Shown here: in pieces, positions 56,840 through 64,000 of the stretch
Position numbering within the stretch: position 1 is the first letter of the stretch
Layout of the letters: the number at the start of each line of letters is the position of its first letter
The notes under the pieces: model-generated
Database searches by the model: none
What the model saw: only the letters and a program-made list of their open reading frames with translations
What the model was told of the DNA's origin: nothing
Made by a program: the position numbers and the translations under genes
NCBI RefSeq assembly: GCF_003205615.1
Contig: NZ_PYBV01000023.1
Coordinates: 47,684 to 111,683 of the forward strand
Origin: Micromonospora arborensis
GTDB lineage: Bacteria; Actinomycetota; Actinomycetes; Mycobacteriales; Micromonosporaceae
Reading direction: 5' to 3'
DNA: 64,000 nucleotides

Positions 56840-59098
56840 GTGCCCAGCGATGGGCCGGCACGTGGAGGTACGGCCATCGAAAGCCAGAACAGCGGCGAGT
56901 CGCCCGGCGAGTCGCGCTCGGGAGACCAGTCGGACAACGCCGCCAAGCAGCCCAGCTCCGGCCAGGTTGATCCGTCCGGTTACGCCGCCATCCGGTCCGT
57001 GTTGCGCATCCAGCCGTTCCGGCGGCTCTGGATCGTGCTCGGTGCCGCCTCCTTCGGCGACTGGCTCGGCCTGCTGGCCACGTCGGTCTTCGCCGCGTCC
57101 CAGGTCCAGGGCAGCACCGCGAAGGGTGCGGCCTTCGGCGGCGTCATCGCGATCCGGCTGCTGCCCGCGCTGGTGCTCGGGCCGATCGCCGGTGTGCTGG
57201 CCGACCGGTTCGACCGGCGCTGGACGATGGTCATCTGCGACCTGCTCCGGTTCGTGCTCTTCGCCTCGATCCCGATCGTGGCGCTGGCCGGCGCCAATGG
57301 CGGACTGGTGGTCCTGTGGGCGACCGTCGCCACCTTCCTGATCGAGTCGATCACCCTGATCTGGATCCCGGCCAAGGAGGCCGCGGTCCCCAACCTGATC
57401 CCGCGCGCCCGGCTGGAGGCGGCCAACCAGCTCACGCTGATCACCACGTACGGCCTCACCCCGATCCTCGCGGCGCTGGTGGCCGCGGCGCTCGACCGCA
57501 GCGTCCGGGCCATCGTCGCCGGCGGCGACCTCGGCTGGGCGGAGCCCGCCCAGCTCGCGCTCTGGGTCAACTCCTTCTCCCGGCTGGCCACCGCCCTCGT
57601 GGTGGCGTTCGGGATCAAGGAGATCAGCCAGGCGCAGACCGGCGAACGGCAGCGCACCGAGCAGGGCATGGGGCGTCAGTTCGCCGAGGGCTGGAAGTAC
57701 ATCGGCCAGACCCGGCTCGTCCGCGGCCTGGTGCTCGGCATCTTCGGCGCGTTCGCCGGCGGCGGCATCGTGATCGGCACGGCCAAGTTCTTCGCCGCCT
57801 CGCTCGGCGCCGGCGACGCCGCCTTCTTCCTGCTCTTCGGCGCCATCTTCATCGGCCTGGCCCTCGGCATCGGTCTCGGCCCGATGGTCGTCAAGGAGAT
57901 GTCCCGGCGCCGGTGGTTCGGCATGAGCATCGTGCTGGCGAGCGCCGCGGTGATGACCCTCGCCTTCGCCATCCACCTGTCCATGGCGATCGTCGGCGCG
58001 ATCCTGGTCGGCGCCGGTGCCGGAATGGCCTTCCTGGCCGGCACCACCCTGCTCGGCGGCGAGATCAAGGACGAGGTACGCGGTCGGGTCTTCGCGGTGG
58101 TGCAGATCGGTACCCGGCTGGTGCTGATCCTGGCCATCGGGCTGAGCAGCCTGCTGGTCGGCGTCGGCGGCTCCCGCAAGCTGACCATCGCCGACCTCGG
58201 CATCTCCGTCTCCTCCACCCGTCTGCTGCTGCTCGCCGCCGGTGCCGCCGGCATCTTCGCCGGGATCAGCGCCTTCGGTCAGATGGACGACAAGAAGGGC
58301 GTGCCGGTCCTCGCCGACCTCTGGGGGTCCATCCGGGGCCGTCCGCTGATGCCGGCCGAGCCGTTCGTCTCCGCCGGGCTCTTCGTGGTCTTCGAGGGTG
58401 GCGAGGGCGCGGGCAAGTCCACCCAACTCACCGCGCTCGCCGAGCGGCTGCGCGATCACGGACGCGAGGTCGTGGTCACCCGCGAGCCGGGGGCGACAGG
58501 TGTCGGTCGACGGATCCGGTCGCTCGTGCTGGACACCTCCGGCGACGACGCGCCGTCACCGCGCGCCGAGGCGCTGCTCTATGCCGCCGACCGGGCACAC
58601 CACGTGGCCACCGTCGTCCGGCCCGCACTGGTCCGGGGCAGCGTGGTGATCAGTGACCGGTACGTCGACTCGTCCCTGGCGTACCAGGGCGCCGGCCGGA
58701 CACTGCCCGTCGACGAGGTCTCCTGGCTCTCCTCCTGGGCCACCGGTGGGCTCAAACCCGACCTGGTGGTGCTGCTGGACGTCGAGCCGAAGACCGGCCT
58801 GTCCCGGGTGGCCTCGCGCAACACCGGCACCGACCGTCTGGAGGCCGAGTCGGTCGCCTTCCACGAGCGGGTCCGGTACGCGTTCCTGGACCTCGCCGCC
58901 GCCGACCCGAAGCGCTACCTGGTGCTCGACGCGTCCCGGTCGGTCGAGGAGATCAACCGGCAGGTGGTCCGCCGGGTCGAGGAGATGCTCGGCAAGCCGG
59001 GAGGCATCGTGCACCCGCGGCCGGCGCAGGGCCCGGACACCTCGGTGCAGCCTGAGTTATCCGACGCGGAGTTGGTGACGATGGAGCACAAGACCTGA
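56840..59098 (+). CDS. tmk: fusion of MFS-type membrane transporter and thymidylate kinase
   Basis: 752 residues. Residues 50-490 are an MFS-like domain of about 12 helices (FRRLWIVLGAASFGDWLGLL, GPIAGVLADRFDRRWTMVIC). Residues 510-710 are thymidylate kinase: P-loop FEGGEGAGKSTQLTALAERL, TREPGATGVGRRIRSLVLD, ISDRYVDSSLAYQGAGRTL and LDVEPKTGLSRVASR. The kinase makes dTDP from dTMP. The MFS part has no known substrate. The same fusion occurs in Streptomyces and other actinobacteria, so it is not an artefact. The start is uncertain: GTG 56840 has a poor ribosome site, while GGAGGT lies 6-7 bases before an ATC codon at 56876. The stop overlaps holB (TGATG). Confidence 0.93.
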   Translation: MPSDGPARGGTAIESQNSGESPGESRSGDQSDNAAKQPSSGQVDPSGYAAIRSVLRIQPFRRLWIVLGAASFGDWLGLLATSVFAASQVQGSTAKGAAFGGVIAIRLLPALVLGPIAGVLADRFDRRWTMVICDLLRFVLFASIPIVALAGANGGLVVLWATVATFLIESITLIWIPAKEAAVPNLIPRARLEAANQLTLITTYGLTPILAALVAAALDRSVRAIVAGGDLGWAEPAQLALWVNSFSRLATALVVAFGIKEISQAQTGERQRTEQGMGRQFAEGWKYIGQTRLVRGLVLGIFGAFAGGGIVIGTAKFFAASLGAGDAAFFLLFGAIFIGLALGIGLGPMVVKEMSRRRWFGMSIVLASAAVMTLAFAIHLSMAIVGAILVGAGAGMAFLAGTTLLGGEIKDEVRGRVFAVVQIGTRLVLILAIGLSSLLVGVGGSRKLTIADLGISVSSTRLLLLAAGAAGIFAGISAFGQMDDKKGVPVLADLWGSIRGRPLMPAEPFVSAGLFVVFEGGEGAGKSTQLTALAERLRDHGREVVVTREPGATGVGRRIRSLVLDTSGDDAPSPRAEALLYAADRAHHVATVVRPALVRGSVVISDRYVDSSLAYQGAGRTLPVDEVSWLSSWATGGLKPDLVVLLDVEPKTGLSRVASRNTGTDRLEAESVAFHERVRYAFLDLAAADPKRYLVLDASRSVEEINRQVVRRVEEMLGKPGGIVHPRPAQGPDTSVQPELSDAELVTMEHKT

Positions 59099-60360
59099 TG
59101 CCGGACGTCTTCGCCGACCTGGTCGGTCAGGACGAGGCGGTGGCCGAGCTGCGCCGGGCCGCCGCCGCGGCAGCCGCCGTGCTGCGTGCTGGCGCGGCCG
59201 CGTTGGTCACCGCCGGCCCAGCCAGCGGTAACGAGTCCACGGCCGACGACGCCGCGACCGGCGGGCTGGACCCGGCCGCCGGAATGACGCACGCCTGGAT
59301 CTTCACCGGGCCACCCGGCTCCGGGCGTTCGGTCGCCGCGCGGGCGTTCGCCGCCGCCCTGCAGTGCGTGCACGGCACCGGCTGCGGCGAGTGCCCCGGC
59401 TGCCGTACCACGATGGGCGGCACCCACGCCGACGTCCGGCTGGTGGTGCCGGAAGGGCTCTCCATCGGTGTCAGCGAGATGCGCGCGCTGGTGCTCCGGG
59501 CGGCCAGCACCCCCTCGGGCGGGCGCTGGCAGGTGGTGGTCATCGAGGACGCCGACCGGCTCACCGAGGCCGCCGGCAACGCGCTGCTGAAGGCGATCGA
59601 GGAGCCTCCACCGCGTACGGTCTTCCTGCTCTGCGCCCCCTCCACCCACCCGGACGACATCTCGGTGACCATCCGGTCGCGGTGTCGGGTCGTACCCCTG
59701 CGGCAGCCGCCGGCCGACGCGGTGGCCGAGGTGCTGGCTCGTCGGGACGGCATCGCGCCGGACGTGGCGCAGTGGGCGGCGGCAGCCGCGCAGGGGCATG
59801 TGGGTCGGGCCCGCAGGCTGGCCCGCGACCCGGAGGCCCGCAAACGGCGCGAGGCGGTGCTCGCGGTGCCGCGCCGGTTGACCGGTATCGGCGCGGCGTT
59901 CGACGCGGCGTCCGCGCTGATCGAGGCAGCGGAGGCGGAGGCCGCGGCGTCGGTCACCGAGGCCGACACGGCCGAGCGGGCGGCACTGGAGACCGCCCTC
60001 GGCGCGGGCGGCACCGGCCGGGGCGCGGCCGGCGCGATGCGGGGCGCCGCCGGGCAGCTCAAGGAGCTGGAGAAGCGGCAGAAGTCCCGCGCCACCCGGG
60101 CCCAGCGGGACGCGCTGGACCGGGCGCTGGTCGACCTGGCGGGGTTCTACCGGGACGCGCTCACCATGGCGCTGGGCGCGCCCGTCGCCCCGGTGCACAC
60201 CGACACCGCCGCACTGGCCGGTGCGGGCGCGCAGAAGTGGGACGCCGAGGGGGCGCTGCGCCGGCTGGAAGCCGTGCTCGCCTGCCGGGCGGCGATAGAG
60301 GCGAACGTCAAGCCGCGGATCGCGGTCGAGGCGATGATGCTCGCCCTCTGGAAGGGCTGA
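59098..60360 (+). CDS. holB: DNA polymerase III delta' subunit
   Basis: 420 residues from ATG 59098, overlapping the tmk stop. Start MPDVFADLVGQDEAVAELRR. The P-loop position reads FTGPPGSGRSVAARAFAAAL, with Arg77 in place of Lys, as expected for a non-hydrolysing clamp-loader subunit. The zinc module is CVHGTGCGECPGC. A sensor-type loop IEDADRLTEAAGNALLKAIE and the arginine-finger-like DDISVTIRSRCRVVPL follow. It loads the beta clamp with DnaX and HolA. It is longer than the E. coli protein because of a helical C-terminal extension. Confidence 0.95.
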   Translation: MPDVFADLVGQDEAVAELRRAAAAAAAVLRAGAAALVTAGPASGNESTADDAATGGLDPAAGMTHAWIFTGPPGSGRSVAARAFAAALQCVHGTGCGECPGCRTTMGGTHADVRLVVPEGLSIGVSEMRALVLRAASTPSGGRWQVVVIEDADRLTEAAGNALLKAIEEPPPRTVFLLCAPSTHPDDISVTIRSRCRVVPLRQPPADAVAEVLARRDGIAPDVAQWAAAAAQGHVGRARRLARDPEARKRREAVLAVPRRLTGIGAAFDAASALIEAAEAEAAASVTEADTAERAALETALGAGGTGRGAAGAMRGAAGQLKELEKRQKSRATRAQRDALDRALVDLAGFYRDALTMALGAPVAPVHTDTAALAGAGAQKWDAEGALRRLEAVLACRAAIEANVKPRIAVEAMMLALWKG

Positions 60361-60483
60361 CCCGCAGCTTCCGGCGGTTGTCCACAGCCATCGACAGGCC
60401 CGATTGCGGTGCGGTACGGTCCGGTGTGCCGTGGTGACGGCGACGGCACACTCAGTGATGGCTCATCCGGGAGGAGTCGGCCG

Positions 60484-60813
60484 ATGCCGCGGGGGGAGAT
60501 CGACGAAGCCTGGATCGAGGAGGCGGTGCGGCGCTACCGCCGGATTGAGTCGCTCCAGGCCGAGTTCGACCAGGCGGTGTCCACCGTCGAGGTGACCGTC
60601 CGGTCGCCGGACGGTCTGGTCGAGGTGGTGGTCACCGCCGGTGGGCGGATCACCGACGTCCGGTTCCTCGGCCCACTGCACAGCCGCAGCCCACGGGACG
60701 TGGCCGGCTCGGTGCAGGCCGCGGTCACCGCGGCGGCCGACGCCGCCGAGTGGGCGCGGGAAAAGCTGCACAACGAGACGTTCGCCGCCTACCGACCGCT
60801 CGCGGGGGCCTGA
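60484..60813 (+). CDS. YbaB/EbfC-family small DNA-binding-like protein
   Basis: 109 residues from ATG 60484, preceded by GGGAGGAG at about 9 bases. The helix-strand pattern RRYRRIESLQAEFDQAVSTV, VTVRSPDGLVEVVVTAGGRI and TDVRFLGPLHSRSPRDVAGS matches the YbaB/EbfC dimer family. In actinobacteria such paralogues sit beside Esx/WXG100-type genes, as here. The protein is probably not the recR-linked YbaB itself. It is first in a three-gene run. Confidence 0.85.
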   Translation: MPRGEIDEAWIEEAVRRYRRIESLQAEFDQAVSTVEVTVRSPDGLVEVVVTAGGRITDVRFLGPLHSRSPRDVAGSVQAAVTAAADAAEWAREKLHNETFAAYRPLAGA

Positions 60814-60814
60814 G

Positions 60815-61120
60815 ATGGACACACTGCGCGCCCTCTCCGCCCGGCTGGACGAGGCGAGCGCCACGCTCACCGCCATCGCCCACAATGTCACCGCCAGCGA
60901 TCCCGCTCATGCCGCGTTCGGTGCCGACGCCCCGGGCCGTCCCGGCGAGATCGGTCGCGCGCTGCACCGGCAGTGGACCGCCGCCACCGACGACCGGGCC
61001 CGGGAGGCCCGCACCGCCGCCGGTCGGCTGGCCGCCGCCGCCTCGGCCGTGCGGGAGGCCGCCGACCGCTACGCCGAGGTCGACCAGGCGGCCCGCCGCC
61101 GGCTCGCCGGGGAGCCCTGA
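60815..61120 (+). CDS. EspC/DUF2580-like type VII secretion-associated protein
   Basis: 101 residues from ATG 60815, directly after the YbaB-like gene. All-helical: LRALSARLDEASATLTAIAH, then IGRALHRQWTAATDDRAREA and AAASAVREAADRYAEVDQAA, the last containing a Y-A-E-V-D motif similar to the C-terminal Y-x-x-x-D/E signal of type VII substrates. It resembles ESX secretion targets (DUF2580/EspC type). Assigned by pattern and neighbours. Overlaps the next gene by one base (TGATG). Confidence 0.7.
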   Translation: MDTLRALSARLDEASATLTAIAHNVTASDPAHAAFGADAPGRPGEIGRALHRQWTAATDDRAREARTAAGRLAAAASAVREAADRYAEVDQAARRRLAGEP

Positions 61121-61800
61121 TGGACGCACTGGACCGCCTCGCCGAGCCCGGCCTCGACCTGCTGCGCCGGGTGGACAGGCTGATCGCCGCCGGCGTCCCG
61201 GAGGGGCACCGGGTCTGGCCGCTGCTGCGCCGGATGCAGGTGCTGCCGGGCGACGCGGTCCGCGGCTTCCTCGACCTCCACCCCGCGCCGCTCGCCACCG
61301 CCGGGCACGCGGTGCGCCGGCTGGTCCGGGGGTACGACGACGTCTCCGCCGCGCTCACCGACTCGGTGCTCTGGTCCGGCCCGGCGGCGACGGCGTACGG
61401 GCAACAGCGGGCCGCGCTGCTGCGCCACCTCGACGAGGGGCCGGACAGTCTGGTCGGGCGGCTCGAATCCACCGCCGGCTACGCTGACGCGCTCGCCGAC
61501 TGGGTGGAGGGCAGCCGCCTCGCGTTGGCCCGTACGTTGGCCGATGTGCTCCGCTCGGCCGAGGCGGTCGCCGTGGTCGCCGCCACCGCCACCGGTGTGT
61601 CGACGCGCCTCGGGCCGGTCGGGCCGGGTGTGGCCGACGCGGCTGAGATCGGCGCGCGGGTGCTGGCGGTGCTCTGCGTCGCGTACGACGGCGCGGAGAC
61701 GTTGCTGCGTCAGTGGGCCCCGAGTCTCGCCGAGACCGCGTGGCGGCCGCCGATGGATGGTCGACCCCGCTACGACCAGCCGACCCGGGTCGGCTGGTAG
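61120..61800 (+). CDS. WXG100-superfamily-like helical protein
   Basis: 226 residues from ATG 61120. Helical throughout, with VLWSGPAATAYGQQRAALLR and ADALADWVEGSRLALARTLA; the W-S-G-P-A-A motif recalls the W-x-G turn of WXG100 proteins and larger type VII substrates. A hydrophobic stretch near residues 145-200 (AVAVVAATATGVSTRLGPVG, VLAVLCVAYDG) might contact membrane. It forms a unit with the two preceding small genes. No ESX core genes (EccC and others) are in the window. The 330 bp after it (61801-62130) hold no gene I can support. Confidence 0.65.
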   Translation: MDALDRLAEPGLDLLRRVDRLIAAGVPEGHRVWPLLRRMQVLPGDAVRGFLDLHPAPLATAGHAVRRLVRGYDDVSAALTDSVLWSGPAATAYGQQRAALLRHLDEGPDSLVGRLESTAGYADALADWVEGSRLALARTLADVLRSAEAVAVVAATATGVSTRLGPVGPGVADAAEIGARVLAVLCVAYDGAETLLRQWAPSLAETAWRPPMDGRPRYDQPTRVGW

Positions 61801-62130
61801 CCGGCCGGAGCGTCTCCTGCCGCCCTCGGCTGGCGGTGGATGCCGCTCGGACGGGCCACGGCGTCGCTCGCGGGTGTCGGACCGGAGCCGGCACCCACGG
61901 CGACGCCGTGGTCTTTCCCCTGCACCCCCCGCAGGTCTGCCTTCACTCAACGCCGCCGGGGCGCACTTTGTCTCCTGTCCGGGGCCGGATTCAACCGTCC
62001 GGGCGAGGAGCAACGGCACGACGGGCCGCCCGGCAATAGGTCGAGTCGACGGTCATGAATGGCAGCGGGGCGTAGTCATCCGACGACGACCGACGCACCT
62101 TCCGGCCGTGGACCGTCGTAGGGTGGGGGG

Positions 62131-62961
62131 ATGGGGATGCTCTGTGCGGTCAGCTTCAACCGGTACGGGCGCCTCTACTACCTCGACCCGGGTGAGTTGC
62201 GTCCGCAGGTGGGCGACAAGGTGCTGGTGCCCACCGACGACGGGCCCGAGGTGGCGGAGTGCGTGTGGGCCGCGCAGTGGGTGACCGAGGAAACCGACGG
62301 CTTTCCCCGGCTGGTGGGGCTGGCCGGCGACGACGACCTGCACCGGGACGAGGCGCTGCGTCGCCGTAAGGCCGAGGCCAAGGTGGCCGCGAAACGGCTG
62401 ATCCGCTCGCACGGCCTGCCGATGAAGGTGGTGGCCGTCGACCACGTGCTCGGCGCCGCCGACGGCGGGGGTGAACGCACCACCGTCTACTTCACCGCCC
62501 CGCACCGGGTGGACTTCCGCTCCCTGGTCCGCGACCTGGGTGCCACCCTGCACTGCCGGGTCGAGCTGCGCCAGTTGTCCGCACGCGACTCGGCACGCGT
62601 GCAGGGCGGCATCGGCTCCTGCGGTCGGGACCTGTGCTGCGCGACGTTCCTCACCGACTTCGAACCGGTGACCATCCGGATGGCGAAGGACCAGGACCTT
62701 CCACTGAACCCGCTGCGCATCTCCGGTGCGTGTGGTCGGTTGATGTGCTGCCTGAAGTACGAGCACCCGCTGTACCAACGCTTTCAGGAGACCGCCCCGG
62801 CGGTCGGCAGTCGGGTCTCCACGCCCGAGGGCGACGGCCGGGTGGTCGGCCACAGTGTCCCCCGCGACGCGGTGACGGTCCGTCTCGACGCGGACGGCTC
62901 CCGCAACGTCTGCTCGAAAGCATCAGTGTGCGGGAGCCGCAAGGCATATGAGGACCGGTAG
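62131..62961 (+). CDS. PSP1-domain protein, RicT-like
   Basis: 276 residues from ATG 62131, with ATG 62137 as an alternative. The start GMLCAVSFNRYGRLYYLDPG is followed by PSP1 motifs ADGGGERTTVYFTAPHRVDF and LVRDLGATLHCRVELRQLSA. The Cys-rich part is GGIGSCGRDLCCATFLTDFE and SGACGRLMCCLKYEHPLY. In B. subtilis, RicT (YaaT) with RicA and RicF carries Fe-S clusters and guides RNase Y and developmental switching. These Cys pairs fit such cluster binding. Near holB as in many Gram-positives. Confidence 0.92.
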   Translation: MGMLCAVSFNRYGRLYYLDPGELRPQVGDKVLVPTDDGPEVAECVWAAQWVTEETDGFPRLVGLAGDDDLHRDEALRRRKAEAKVAAKRLIRSHGLPMKVVAVDHVLGAADGGGERTTVYFTAPHRVDFRSLVRDLGATLHCRVELRQLSARDSARVQGGIGSCGRDLCCATFLTDFEPVTIRMAKDQDLPLNPLRISGACGRLMCCLKYEHPLYQRFQETAPAVGSRVSTPEGDGRVVGHSVPRDAVTVRLDADGSRNVCSKASVCGSRKAYEDR

Positions 62962-63018
62962 GCCGTCTGATCAGACGCGCACCGTGACCTGAAGGACCGG
63001 TGGTCGGTCGTGTGGCTG

Positions 63019-63831
63019 TTACGGCGTGACGCCCAGGATGATGGCGATGGTGCCGACCGTGGCCATGAGCAGGCAGGTGCCGGGGTGCATACCGATCGAG
63101 ATCCGGATGTCCTGCTTGCGCCAGACGAGCCAGACGGCCGGGAACAAGAAGATCATCTTCGACAGCACGGTCCATGGCGCCCAGAAGTGGTAGACCGAGA
63201 ACAGGACCGTGTTGAGCACGGGTGCTCCCCAGCGCAGGTGGGAGATGCGGGGCAGCAGGAAGCCGCGGAAGTAGTACTCCTCGATGAGGGGGAGGGTGAA
63301 GCCGGTCAGCGGCAGGCAGATCAGCATCGTGACGACCACCCGGGAGTGTGCGTAACCGTCGATGTAGGTGGTGGCGCTGCCGCCTGCGCCCTCGAAGGGG
63401 AACCAGGTGAAGAAGTTGTCGAAGACGAGGTTGTCCAGTGGGACGAGCGCGAGTGACACCACAGTCATCCACACGATGAGGCCGGCGATGATGGCGATGA
63501 TCTTCCCGCGTCCGATGGGCCTGTCCCGGTAGGACGCCACTGTGCGCAGTGTGTAGCGGCCGGTGCGTTTGCGGCCCAACCACAGCAGGCCGAACAGCAG
63601 CGGTGCGAGCACGATGACCAGGGCGATTGCCCAGGCGAAGAAGATCGGGTAGTCGATCGCCTTGACGAACGGCTCGGCGAGGAACAGGTAGGCCGCGACG
63701 ATCAGGGCACCGGGCACGAGGTGCAGTGCGATCGACAGCGGAAGCGAGTGACGGTCGGCGAGCAGCAGTTCGACCAAGCGGTTCGGGCGGGTGGCCTTCG
63801 TGGCAGCGGTGCGGGTGAGCGTGTTCTCCAT
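63019..63831 (-). CDS. CPBP-family intramembrane metalloprotease
   Basis: 270 residues from ATG 63831; an upstream frame to 63888 is possible but less likely. About seven or eight membrane helices. Motif 1 is PLIEEYYFRGFLLPR (E-E-x-x-x-R). Motif 2 with His is in VLFSVYHFWAPWTVLSK. These are the catalytic motifs of CPBP (CAAX protease and bacteriocin-processing) proteins. Bacterial members process peptides or prenylated substrates or give self-immunity; the substrate is unknown. It stands alone, converging on the RicT-like gene with about 57 bp between. Confidence 0.9.
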   Translation of the reverse strand: MENTLTRTAATKATRPNRLVELLLADRHSLPLSIALHLVPGALIVAAYLFLAEPFVKAIDYPIFFAWAIALVIVLAPLLFGLLWLGRKRTGRYTLRTVASYRDRPIGRGKIIAIIAGLIVWMTVVSLALVPLDNLVFDNFFTWFPFEGAGGSATTYIDGYAHSRVVVTMLICLPLTGFTLPLIEEYYFRGFLLPRISHLRWGAPVLNTVLFSVYHFWAPWTVLSKMIFLFPAVWLVWRKQDIRISIGMHPGTCLLMATVGTIAIILGVTP

Positions 63832-63907
63832 GTCGCAAAGATTCGCGCCGCCTCCTGCCACGCGCCTGTCACAGCCCTGACACGCCACAAAAGTCCGAGC
63901 TCAGAGC

Positions 63908-63967
63908 GTTGATCAAGAGGTTTGCGTCAAGAATCAGGCTTGCGGTGACGCAAACCTCTTGATCAAC
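63908..63967. repeat. perfect 22-bp inverted repeat
   Basis: Arms GTTGATCAAGAGGTTTGCGT plus CA (63908-63929) and its exact complement (63946-63967) around a 16-nt loop. It lies upstream of the CPBP gene, so it is not that gene's terminator. It is probably a dispersed palindrome or the terminator of a gene beyond the window. Confidence 0.85.
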
Positions 63968-63968
63968 A

Positions 63969-64000
63969 GGGGTGGGGGTGGGGGTGGGGTGGGGGTGGGG
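63969..64000 (+). repeat. G-rich simple repeat (GGGGGT units)
   Basis: At least five G-runs of four or five separated by single T run to the window edge. This could form a G-quadruplex on the plus strand, next to the inverted repeat. Confidence 0.75.

Overview
The window is very GC-rich, with G/C-ending codons, many GTG starts and actinobacterial marker genes (BldG-type antagonist, MFS-Tmk fusion, Ssd/Tad pilus cluster, 6C small RNA). It is a chromosomal segment of an actinomycete, most likely Micromonospora or a close relative. Gene order resembles the region of Mycobacterium tuberculosis and Streptomyces that carries acs, the HAD gene, 6C RNA, ssd-tad, a helicase, bldG, topA, tmk and holB.

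Left part (1-17,070). A 5'-truncated SseB-domain protein, a small partner gene and an alpha/beta-hydrolase that lacks its nucleophile. Then come three consecutive secreted M6 (immune inhibitor A-like) metalloproteases on the minus strand, each closed by its own near-perfect terminator hairpin. Acetyl-CoA synthetase, a degenerate Fic-like protein and a HAD-IB phosphatase follow.

Mobile part (17,147-31,305). A 25-bp perfect direct repeat brackets about 14.2 kb that looks like a degraded actinomycete integrative and conjugative element (AICE). The left repeat copy is the loop and descending arm of the terminator of a 6C-type small RNA, so the element appears to have used the 3' end of an sRNA gene as attB. 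Inside the repeats, both ends carry GTCAGCG motifs phased by 11 bp that look like integrase arm sites. The integrase catalytic domain is fused in frame to the N-terminal half of an FtsK-like conjugal translocase. Rep, Xis, the translocase motor and the integrase N-terminus are missing, which points to one internal deletion. A regulatory module survives (GntR/KorSA-like repressor, Pra-like activator, operator-overlapped promoter), together with cargo: an XRE regulator, a GNAT enzyme, a pentapeptide-repeat membrane protein, an IS110 element, a HAD phosphatase and an unknown membrane protein. Several of these are bounded by further direct repeats.

Right part (31,306-64,000). An ECF sigma factor with a CU044_5270-type partner. 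Next a tightly overlapping ssd-tadA-tadB-tadC-flp-tadE-tadE-like operon, preceded by two DnaA-box-like motifs. Then an APH-like kinase, a LURP-one protein, an MrfA-like helicase, the bldG-type antagonist with a serine-kinase-like partner, a K+-independent H+-pyrophosphatase, topA, a DUF559-type protein flanked by two related hairpins, an ALO-type oxidase with a divergent TetR gene, an alanine-racemase-fold enzyme, and the MFS-tmk fusion with holB. Last are three small YbaB/Esx-associated genes, a PSP1/RicT protein and a CPBP membrane protease. The window ends in a long inverted repeat and a G-rich tract.

Coordinates and motifs were read by eye. No database search or alignment was run.
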